Assembly: GCF_013415325.1 (NCBI RefSeq)
Contig: NZ_JACBYE010000011.1
Coordinates: 1-64,000 of the forward strand
Direction: 5' to 3'
Source of the DNA: Sanguibacter inulinus
Lineage (GTDB): Bacteria > Actinomycetota > Actinomycetes > Actinomycetales > Cellulomonadaceae
Length of the DNA: 64,000 nucleotides
Shown here: positions 30,572 through 37,271 of the stretch, piece after piece
Layout: each line of letters begins with the position of its first letter
Position numbering within the stretch: the first letter of the stretch is position 1
Notes under the pieces: model-generated
Seen by the model: only the letters and a program-made list of their open reading frames with translations
What the model was told of the DNA's origin: nothing
Databases searched by the model: none
Made by a program: the position numbers and the translations under genes

Positions 30572-32400
30572 GATCTCGCTGGCACCTCCGGGTGAATGCC
30601 CTCGTCCTCGGATGGCTGGTCGCCGCTGCGCTGGTCGCCGTCGAGCACAGCGGTGTCCCGGAGGCTCGGTGGCTCGTCGTGCACGCGCTGCTCCTGGGGG
30701 CCGTCAGCACAGCCATCCTCATCTGGAGCGCGCACTTCGCCGAGGCGGTGAGGCGACGGGCGCTGCGCGGTGGGCACCGCGACCAGGCGATCCGTCTCGT
30801 CACGCACACCGTCGGTGCGACGACGACGGTCGTCGGTACGGTCGTGGGCAGCCTGGCCGTGGTCGTGGCAGGCGCTGTGCTCGTGGGGCTCGTCGCCGTC
30901 TGGCACGGCGTCGTCCTGTGGGACCAGAGCCGTCGCGCGCTGACATCGATGCTGGGGTGGACGACCTCGTTCTTCGTCGTCGCCGTCGCGAGCCTGCCGG
31001 TCGGGATCGCCCTCGGTGTCCTGCTGGGCCGGGCGTCAGGGGAGGCCCACTCCCTCCTCTACATCGCCCACGTGGGGTCGATGCTGCTCGGATGGGTCGG
31101 CCTGACGGTCGTGGGGACCCTCGTGACCCTCTGGCCGACGATGCTCAGGGTGCGGATGCAGCCCGGCGGCGCGCGCCCGGCCCGCCAGGGGTTCGTCGCC
31201 CTGGTGCTCGGTCTCGTCCTGGTGGTGACAGGCGCCGTGCTCGGTCTGCGGTGGCTCGCAGCGGTCGGTCTCGGTGCCTATCTCGCGGGGCTCGTCCGCA
31301 GCGCCGTGCCGCTGGTCGACGAGGCCAGGCGGCGCAGGCCCGGCTCCTTCGCGACCCGGTCGGTGGCCGCAGCGTCGCTGTGGTGGTGCGGTTCTGTCCT
31401 CGCGTGGCTGGTCGTGCTGGTCTTCGCAGCAGGATGGCCCGAGGTCGAGGTGCGGGTGGGGGAACTGCTCGCCCCCGTCGTCGTGGGTTTCGCGGTCCAG
31501 GTGCTCCTCGGCGCGTCGAGCTATCTCGTCCCCATGATCTTGGGTGGAGGTCCCGCTGTGGTCAGGGTCACCAACGCCGTCGCCGACAGCTGGGGGACCA
31601 TGAGGCTCGTCCTGGTCAACGGCGGCCTCGCCCTGAGCCTGCTCCCCGGTCCGCGTCTGCTCGTGTTCTCAGCATCGGCAGTCGTCGTGGCCGCGCTGGT
31701 CTGGACACCTGTCCTCCTCGTCCGTGTCGCGGTGCTCGCCCGACGGGCGCGGCCGCAGCCGACCGCCTCGGTCGTGACGACGAGCAGTCTTCCCGGCCTG
31801 GGCGGTGCTGTGCGTGTCCCCTCGAGGCTCCGGGGGCAGCGCGGGCAGGTCCTCGCAGCTGGTGCCGTCCTGACGCTCGTCGTCGTGGTGGGGATCGCGG
31901 CAGACCCTGAGCGGCTCGGCACCGGAGCGGCTGGCGCTGGTGTGCCACCCACCGGCGCTGTGGTCGAGGTCGCGGTCGAGCTCCGCGACATGCGGTTCGA
32001 GCCGTCGGCGGTCGACGTCCGGGCCGGTGACGAGCTGGTCCTCGTCGTGACCAACACCGACGACAGCGTCCACGACCTCGTCCTCGAGACGGGGGCGAGC
32101 TCGGGGCGGCTCGCGCCGCAGGAGTCCGCGCGCATCGAGGTCGGGGTCGTCGGAGACGACCTGTCGGGATGGTGCTCCGTCGCCGGTCACCGGCAGATGG
32201 GCATGGTCTTCGACGTGCGCGCCCTGGGGGCTGACAGCTCCGGCGGGGCGACCGGCAGAGCGCAGACCCTAGGACTGCGACCCGCGCAGGGCGGGTTCGT
32301 CGAGCTGGTCCCAGCCGTGGCTGGGCACTACCCCTTCGTCTCGCACCGCATGGTCGACGCCGAGCGCGGAGCGCACGGGATCCTCGAGGTCGCCGGGTGA
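30568..32400 (+). CDS. Polytopic membrane protein with cupredoxin domain and NirK-like C-terminal tail (internally deleted)
   Basis: 610 residues. Residues 1-430 form about 11-12 membrane helices with His-bearing segments such as VVHALLLGAVSTAILIWSAHF and IAHVGSMLLGWVGL, possible heme ligands. Residues 470-555 are a cupredoxin with a full type 1 copper set: His in DDSVHDLVLE, then Cys, His and Met in GWCSVAGHRQMGM. The final 45 residues (LRPAQGGFVELVP, then GHYPFVSHRMVDAERGAHG) match the end of copper nitrite reductases. In related actinobacterial fusions about 300 residues of the two catalytic NirK domains lie between; here they are missing in frame. Nitrite reduction is therefore unlikely; electron transfer or copper handling is possible. 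Confidence 0.8.
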   Translation: MRSRWHLRVNALVLGWLVAAALVAVEHSGVPEARWLVVHALLLGAVSTAILIWSAHFAEAVRRRALRGGHRDQAIRLVTHTVGATTTVVGTVVGSLAVVVAGAVLVGLVAVWHGVVLWDQSRRALTSMLGWTTSFFVVAVASLPVGIALGVLLGRASGEAHSLLYIAHVGSMLLGWVGLTVVGTLVTLWPTMLRVRMQPGGARPARQGFVALVLGLVLVVTGAVLGLRWLAAVGLGAYLAGLVRSAVPLVDEARRRRPGSFATRSVAAASLWWCGSVLAWLVVLVFAAGWPEVEVRVGELLAPVVVGFAVQVLLGASSYLVPMILGGGPAVVRVTNAVADSWGTMRLVLVNGGLALSLLPGPRLLVFSASAVVVAALVWTPVLLVRVAVLARRARPQPTASVVTTSSLPGLGGAVRVPSRLRGQRGQVLAAGAVLTLVVVVGIAADPERLGTGAAGAGVPPTGAVVEVAVELRDMRFEPSAVDVRAGDELVLVVTNTDDSVHDLVLETGASSGRLAPQESARIEVGVVGDDLSGWCSVAGHRQMGMVFDVRALGADSSGGATGRAQTLGLRPAQGGFVELVPAVAGHYPFVSHRMVDAERGAHGILEVAG

Positions 32401-32576
32401 CGAGACGACCGTCCTGCCGGTCCACGTCCTGCCGGGCACGGCAGGAGAAAGAGGACCCGGACTGAACCAGAGAGGAGAGCAGAGCGCAGATCTGAGCGTA
32501 TTTCCGAGGTCCGTGCCTCGAGTGCCAAGAACGCCTACCCGCGAGGTCTGCGGCGGCGGCACCGGGAGCGGCCCAC

Positions 32577-32597
32577 CCTCGATCACCGTGATCGAGG
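32577..32597 (+). promoter_or_regulatory. Perfect palindrome upstream of the ferredoxin gene
   Basis: Arms CCTCGATCAC (32577-32586) and GTGATCGAGG (32588-32597) flank one central base, ending 32 nt before the ferredoxin ATG. The symmetry suggests a dimeric regulator's operator. It does not match the FNR orientation (TTGAT-N4-ATCAA). Confidence 0.5.
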
Positions 32598-32629
32598 TCC
32601 ATCGAGAGACGACGAGAGAGCTGAGACAG

Positions 32630-32995
32630 ATGACGTATGTGATCGGCGAACCCTGCATCGATGTCCTGGACAGGGCGTGTGTCGAAGAATGTCCCGTCGA
32701 CTGCATCTACGAGGGTGAACGGTCCCTCTACATCAACCCGTCAGAGTGCATCGACTGCGGGGCCTGCGAGCCCGTCTGCCCGGTCGAGGCGATCTTCTAC
32801 GAAGACGACCTGCCGCCGGACCTGGAGCCCTTCCTGGCTGACAACGCGGACTTCTTCGCTGTCACCCTCGACGGGAGGAGCGGACCGTTGGGGAACCCGG
32901 GCGGCGCGGCCGCCCTCGGTGTGGTCGGTGCGGACACCGAGCTCGTCGCGAGCTTCCCCGCTCGCGTCCCACCAGGCGCAGGAGAGTCCGCGTGA
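32630..32995 (+). CDS. fdxA: 7Fe ferredoxin (3Fe-4S/4Fe-4S)
   Basis: Electron carrier of 121 residues. The first cluster region has CIDVLDRACVEECPVDCIYEG and the second CIDCGACEPVCPVEAIFYED, the seven-iron FdxA pattern. DLPPDLEPFLADNADFF is the usual continuation. The C-terminus is about 15 residues longer than typical. The ATG at 32630 matches the family start (TYVIGEPCID); the Shine-Dalgarno is weak. It may donate electrons to the adjacent redox proteins. Confidence 0.93.
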   Translation: MTYVIGEPCIDVLDRACVEECPVDCIYEGERSLYINPSECIDCGACEPVCPVEAIFYEDDLPPDLEPFLADNADFFAVTLDGRSGPLGNPGGAAALGVVGADTELVASFPARVPPGAGESA

Positions 32996-33122
32996 CGTGT
33001 GCGCGGCAGTGCGTCGAGGACGTCTCGTGCTGAGGCGCTCCCCGAGTCCCAGTGCGAGCAGGGGTGGGGCGACGGCTGGGGTGCGGCCTGACCTCTGACG
33101 TCCCTCCAGGCGCGCAGCGCCC

Positions 33123-33161
33123 AGACGGTCTCGCACCCGCTCGGCGGGGGCGAGACCGTCT
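33123..33161 (+). terminator. Bidirectional hairpin terminator between fdxA and the HMA-like gene
   Basis: 12-bp perfect arms (33123-33134 and 33150-33161) with a self-pairing CCCGC/GCGGG loop, placed between two converging genes. Confidence 0.8.
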
Positions 33162-33172
33162 CGGTCCACAGG

Positions 33173-33400
33173 TCATGCCGGACCGGCGACCGAGTACTTG
33201 CCCGCCGTGCGCAGCGCTCGGTCGACGACGTCAGCGTCGAGCACGACGTCGTCCGTGTGCTTGAGGATGATGCGAGCCCCGGTGCCTGTGAGCTCAGCGG
33301 AGAAGCCCCCGACGCCGGCGACCGCGTACATCGCGGCACGGACCCTGAGCACGTCGCGGTGGGTCGTCATCCCCGCGACGGGGAAGATCGTGCTCATCAC
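33173..33400 (-). CDS. HMA-like small protein without CxxC
   Basis: 75 residues with the pattern of a heavy-metal-associated fold: FPVAGMTTHRDVLRVRAAMYAVAGVGGFSAEL, then a second beta-alpha unit VLDADVVDRALRTAGKYSV. The metal site of true HMA domains (GMTCxxC) is replaced by GMTTHRD, so no cysteines remain. It may bind another ligand through His or serve as a structural partner. AGGAGG at 33408-33413 precedes the GTG at 33400 (an ATG follows at 33397). It starts 16 bp after the oxidoreductase stop and is co-transcribed with it. Confidence 0.72.
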   Translation of the reverse strand: MMSTIFPVAGMTTHRDVLRVRAAMYAVAGVGGFSAELTGTGARIILKHTDDVVLDADVVDRALRTAGKYSVAGPA

Positions 33401-33416
33401 CTCGTCGCCTCCTGGT

Positions 33417-34937
33417 TCAGATCACGCCGTTGAAGGCCTGCATGGCGCCATCTTCACGAGTGCCTCCGCGGCCGTCACCGTAGTCGGCGTAGTCGCGGAT
33501 CCACTCGACGGACCTGACCCACTTGACCATCTTGTAGCCGTGGTTCGACTCGACCCGCAGTCGAAGCGGTGCGCCGAGGTGGATGTCCAGGGGACGGTCG
33601 TTGCGCTCGTAGGCGAGGATCGTGTCGGCCTCCGCGACCATCTTGAGGTCGAGGACCGTGTAGAACGGCTCCCGCGGTCGGTGGTCCCACATCTCCTGGG
33701 CGAGCCCGTGCGAGGTGATCATCACGTACCTCGCACCCTCAGGGCGTGGGCCGAGGAGGTCGAGGACCTCCGCCAGTCGCACCCCCGTCCATCGGGAGGT
33801 CGCCGACCAGCCCTGCATGCACGTGTGGACCGCGATGTACTCCGTCTTCGGCAGTGCCTTGAGGTCGTCGAGCGACACCGTGACGGAGCTGCCGTCGAGG
33901 GTGCTGCCGATCTCGAGGCGCCAGTCCGACCATCCGCCGTCCCGGAGCGCCAACCACTCGGGCGACTCGTCCTGCGTGGGTGGCAGTCCGTTCGTCCAGT
34001 GGAACTCGGACAGGTCCTTCTCGGTGTACACGGTCTGGTCCTGCATCCGTGGCCGCATCCATCCGAGCCCGAACCTGCGTGCCGGCTCGGTCAGTGCGAC
34101 GAGGATCTTCTGGGTGCGCGGGCGATCGAGGAGCGATGCGTAGCTCAGCCCGATCCAGAAGGCGAAGACCACCACGATCGTGAGGATCGCGATCGTGAAG
34201 GCCTGGGCGTACCTGGCGGTGTCTGTGACCCCGAAGATCATGTGCGGCAGGTTGTACTCGGCGTGGACGAGGAAGACCAGGCCGACGTGCATGACGATGA
34301 ACAGCGTCATGAGGACCATCGCGATGAAGTGCAGCGACCGTGCGCCCTGGTGCCCGCCGAGGAGCTTCACGAACCGCGGGAACCTCGACCTGACCGCTGG
34401 TGCCATCGCCAGCCCCGTGACGATGAGCAGAGGAGCCAGCACGAAGAGGACGCCCGTGTACGCGAGCATCTGGAGCGCGTCGTAGGGCTGGAAGTGCTCG
34501 ATGTCCGGCGTGCCGAGCCCCGCGTAGATCTTCAGGGAGGCCCAGGCCTCGGGGAAGACCGACCATTCGGTCGGGACGATCCGTCGCCAGAGGCCTGTGC
34601 CGAAGAGCAGGGCGACGTAGACGATCCCGTTGAGCATCCACAGCATCACGCCGAGCCCGTGGAAGTGGCGTGCCAGTCCGATGTTCTTGCGACCGGGGAG
34701 CGTGAAGACCGGGCTCGCGCTCCGCTCGTCCATCAGCGAGGTGTACACGCCTTCTTCTTGAGGCAGCTCACGGCGGGTGAACTTCAGCCACTCGGTGCCG
34801 GGCTTGCTGTCGTTGCGCCACCACAGCCTGGGCAGCGAGGTGAGCATCTCCCACCCGCTGCGCAGCAGGATGCCGATCAGCACGAAGTTGATCAGGTGAG
34901 TGGCTTGCAGCCACAGGGGAAAGTTCGGGTCGTCCAT
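33417..34937 (-). CDS. Cytochrome b561-like/molybdopterin oxidoreductase fusion
   Basis: 506 residues. Residues 10-270 carry five or so membrane helices with paired histidines (ATHLINFVL, ARHFHGLGVMLWMLNGIVYV, SLHFIAMVLMTLFIVMHVGL), typical of a diheme cytochrome b. Residues 305-490 are a sulfite-oxidase-fold molybdopterin domain. The molybdenum-ligand cysteine is in AVHTCMQGWSATSRW (about Cys373), followed by TSHGLAQEMW and GAPLRLRVESNHGYKMVKW. The layout resembles a single-chain version of the MsrP/MsrQ pair or sulfite dehydrogenase, linking quinones to an oxyanion or sulfoxide. Exact substrate unknown. Confidence 0.87.
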   Translation of the reverse strand: MDDPNFPLWLQATHLINFVLIGILLRSGWEMLTSLPRLWWRNDSKPGTEWLKFTRRELPQEEGVYTSLMDERSASPVFTLPGRKNIGLARHFHGLGVMLWMLNGIVYVALLFGTGLWRRIVPTEWSVFPEAWASLKIYAGLGTPDIEHFQPYDALQMLAYTGVLFVLAPLLIVTGLAMAPAVRSRFPRFVKLLGGHQGARSLHFIAMVLMTLFIVMHVGLVFLVHAEYNLPHMIFGVTDTARYAQAFTIAILTIVVVFAFWIGLSYASLLDRPRTQKILVALTEPARRFGLGWMRPRMQDQTVYTEKDLSEFHWTNGLPPTQDESPEWLALRDGGWSDWRLEIGSTLDGSSVTVSLDDLKALPKTEYIAVHTCMQGWSATSRWTGVRLAEVLDLLGPRPEGARYVMITSHGLAQEMWDHRPREPFYTVLDLKMVAEADTILAYERNDRPLDIHLGAPLRLRVESNHGYKMVKWVRSVEWIRDYADYGDGRGGTREDGAMQAFNGVI

Positions 34938-35205
34938 TGCTCTCTCCGTTGCTCAGGGCTGCTCGGCGACTCGGCAGATGATGCGCCTGGGCCGACGTCC
35001 AGCGATGCTCGTGAGACCCCCGCGCTCGCGATGGAGCCGGTGATCTTCAGGATGTCGACCGCGTCGTGGCGCTGCGTGCTCTGAGGTGGCCGAGGATGCC
35101 GTCCGGCGCCTGTGCCGTCACGGACCCCTCAGCCGGGGATCGTCCCGCTGCCCCGTCTGTCTCGTCCTCGAGGCAGACCGGCCAAGAATGCTCGTCAACC
35201 AGATG

Positions 35206-35247
35206 AACGTATCGAGGCGTCTGCCTGCGGTACATGATCCAGATCAC
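35206..35247 (-). promoter_or_regulatory. FNR/Crp-type box and promoter upstream of the oxidoreductase
   Basis: ATGATCCAGATCAC at 35234-35247 contains TGAT-N4-ATCA, the FNR core. On the minus strand TACGTT at 35211-35206 fits a -10 box whose start site would be near 35199, placing the box at about -41.5 as in class II FNR promoters. The leader to the oxidoreductase ATG would be about 260 nt. The rest of the 34938-35328 gap shows no gene I can support. Confidence 0.5.
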
Positions 35248-35328
35248 GTACTGCTCGATGGTGGTCGGAGGAGGCGGGGACGACCAGGTTCGCGAGGCCG
35301 GAGATCCTGGTCGTCCCTGCTGCGCTGG

Positions 35329-35781
35329 TCAGGACTGCGTCGTCGACGCCTCGAAGTCCGTGATCTCGACGAGTCTCGTGGCGTAGCTGCTCGCTGGGTC
35401 GTGCCTCAGGTCGAGCCAGAGGTCGACGAGCGAGACGGCTGCGGCTGCGGCGATGACGTCCTGCCCCATGCACAGCACCTGGGCGTCGTAGTTCTCGACG
35501 GATCCGCGTACCGTCGTCAGTTCGTGAGCTGTCGCTGCGCGGACACCCGGTACCTTGCTCGCGGCGATCGCGGTCCCTATCCCGGTCCCGCAGACCAGGA
35601 TCCCGCGGTCGGCGCGCCCCTCGGCGATCGCCTTCCCTGCGGAGAAGGACACGGCTGGATAGGTGGAGTCCGCCCGGGACACGTCGACGACCTCGCCGAC
35701 CCGGTGGTCTGCTCCGAGGTAGGCCTTCAGGGTGTCTCGCAGTGCTGCCCCGTTGGCTGGGGCTCCGATCACGATGCGCAT
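35329..35781 (-). CDS. RpiB/LacAB/DerI-family sugar-phosphate isomerase
   Basis: 150-residue Rossmann-like isomerase. RIVIGAPANGAALRDTLKAYL opens it, DVSRADSTYPAVSFSAGKAI follows, and the catalytic cysteine lies in GILVCGTGIGTAIAASK (about Cys64). The later segment SVENYDAQVLCMGQDVI resembles tetrulose-phosphate (erythrulose-4-P) isomerases more than classical ribose-5-P isomerase B. It interconverts aldose and ketose phosphates; the substrate is not settled. It lies 74 bp after the Crp-type gene on the same strand. Confidence 0.85.
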   Translation of the reverse strand: MRIVIGAPANGAALRDTLKAYLGADHRVGEVVDVSRADSTYPAVSFSAGKAIAEGRADRGILVCGTGIGTAIAASKVPGVRAATAHELTTVRGSVENYDAQVLCMGQDVIAAAAAVSLVDLWLDLRHDPASSYATRLVEITDFEASTTQS

Positions 35782-35855
35782 GTCTGTCGTCTCCTGTCGT
35801 CGGTGTTCCTGCGTCGAGTGCTGGGCTTCGTCCTGCGGTGCCGCGTGACCGGCTC

Positions 35856-36608
35856 TCACCCCTCCGCGATCCCAGCGAGCCGGCCCCTGTCGAGGACGGA
35901 CGTCCAGTGGCGGCCCGTGCCGATGATCCCGTCGTCGCGGAGCAGGCTCATCACCCGGCTCACGGTCTCCGCGCTCAGCCCTGTCGATGCCGCCATCTCG
36001 ACCCGGGTGAGGGAGGGGGCGAGGACGAGCGCACCGTCCTGCTCGGTCCCGAACTTGTCGGCCAGCAGCATCAGGACCGCGGCGACGCGCTGCTGGGGGT
36101 TGTCTGCGGACAGCCGGCGGATCGTCTGACGCGTCTGCTCCACGCGGTGGAGGGCTTCCTCGAGGGCGGCCCGTGCGAGCCCGGGCCGCCGGTCCATCAT
36201 CTCGACGAGCCTGTCGGCAGGGATAGTCAAGACCTGTGTCCTGGCCATCGCCTGGGCACTGTCTGGGTACAGGAGGTGACCCAGCAGACCCGGTCCTCCG
36301 AAGCTGTCTCCGGGGCCGAGGATGTCTGTGACCACGTCCCGCCCGTGGGCCGAGGTGCGGACCAATCTCACGGCACCCGAGACCACGCAGAAGAGGTGGT
36401 CTGCCGGGATGCCGACACTGTAGACGAGCTCTCCGGGCCGGTATCGGCGCGATCGGACGAACGGTTCGACGGCCCGGACGTCTCCAGGTGCTGCCTTCGC
36501 GAGCCACGGCATGCGGCTCAGGATCTCCAGACGTCTGCCGAGCGAGCGGTCACGGCCTGACCCTGGTGCTGCAGGTGGGGTGAGGAGGAGTGTCTCTCGG
36601 GTGGTCAT
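35856..36608 (-). CDS. Crp/Fnr-family transcriptional regulator
   Basis: 250 residues. A cNMP-type beta-roll occupies about 35-150 (YRPGELVYSVGIPADHLFCVVSGAVRLV, then GPGDSFGGPGLLG). A long dimer helix follows, then a winged helix with LTRVEMAASTGLSAETVSRVMSLLRDDGII. The recognition helix AETVSRV has the E-x-x-S-R set that reads TTGAT in FNR. The N-terminal Fe-S cysteines of FNR are absent, so the input may be a nucleotide, heme or other ligand. A matching TGAT-N4-ATCA site lies about 620 bp downstream, before the oxidoreductase. Confidence 0.9.
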   Translation of the reverse strand: MTTRETLLLTPPAAPGSGRDRSLGRRLEILSRMPWLAKAAPGDVRAVEPFVRSRRYRPGELVYSVGIPADHLFCVVSGAVRLVRTSAHGRDVVTDILGPGDSFGGPGLLGHLLYPDSAQAMARTQVLTIPADRLVEMMDRRPGLARAALEEALHRVEQTRQTIRRLSADNPQQRVAAVLMLLADKFGTEQDGALVLAPSLTRVEMAASTGLSAETVSRVMSLLRDDGIIGTGRHWTSVLDRGRLAGIAEG

Positions 36609-36712
36609 CGTGCCCTCCGTGTCTCGGCGCGCGCGTCTAGAGCCTCAGAGCCACTGCGCGCGGCCAGCTCGAGCCAGGGCTCTGGGCCCAGCGCGAGTGC
36701 CAGCCATCTCAT

Positions 36713-36734
36713 CTTTGAGTCAAAAGTGACTATA
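36713..36734 (-). promoter_or_regulatory. Inverted repeat and -10 box upstream of the Crp gene
   Basis: TTTGAGTCAAA (36714-36724) is a perfect short palindrome. On the minus strand TATAGT at 36734-36729 is a near-consensus -10, giving a leader of about 114 nt to the regulator. The palindrome at the start point could be an autoregulatory site. The rest of 36609-36887 shows nothing further. Confidence 0.4.
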
Positions 36735-36887
36735 GGGCTTTCTGTAGGCTTATGACAGTGCTCCACTTCTGCGTCCTCCTCCGCCGCCCGTCCACAGATG
36801 GTGATCGTGACCCGTCGTCCACAGGTCGACAGTGTCTCGTCGCGTAGGTGACGGTCTCCGGCGCATGGTCTGTCTCGGAGGTACGAC

Positions 36888-37271
36888 ATGGACGTGGACA
36901 GGACAGACCGGGCTGCAGTGGGCCGGTACGGCGAAGATCTCGCGGCGCAGATGCTCGTCGCTGCGGGATGGGTGGTCGTCGAGCGCAACTGGCGAGGCAC
37001 CCGTGGCGAGATCGACATCGTGGCCCTCGAGGGGCGTGAGCTGGTGGTCGTCGAGGTGAAGACCCGGACAGGTCTCGGGTATGGCCATCCAGCCGAGGCG
37101 GTGACGCCAGTCAAGCTCGCCCGGCTGCGGCGTCTGGCGGGGGAGTGGCTGGCCGGACGGGTCGTCGAGACCCTCGCCGAGCGGCCGCTCTCGGTGCGGA
37201 TCGACGTCGTCGCGGTCCTGCTGGTGCGTGACGAGCCCGCACGGCTCGAGCACCTGGTCGGGGTCGTCTGA
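36888..37271 (+). CDS. yraN: UPF0102 nuclease-fold protein YraN
   Basis: 127-residue predicted endonuclease-fold protein. AVGRYGEDLAAQMLVAAGW leads to the PD-D/E-x-K-like core GTRGEIDIVALEGRELVVVEVKTR and the end RIDVVAVL. It is regularly found with comM and dprA, and the ATG stop-start overlap with comM (one base) shows an operon. Function in DNA metabolism is presumed. Confidence 0.93.
   Translation: MDVDRTDRAAVGRYGEDLAAQMLVAAGWVVVERNWRGTRGEIDIVALEGRELVVVEVKTRTGLGYGHPAEAVTPVKLARLRRLAGEWLAGRVVETLAERPLSVRIDVVAVLLVRDEPARLEHLVGVV

Noticed and set aside
35047-35247. 66-codon minus-strand frame upstream of the oxidoreductase
   Set aside because: Starts inside the FNR-like box, has no Shine-Dalgarno and no recognisable sequence; better explained as promoter and leader.
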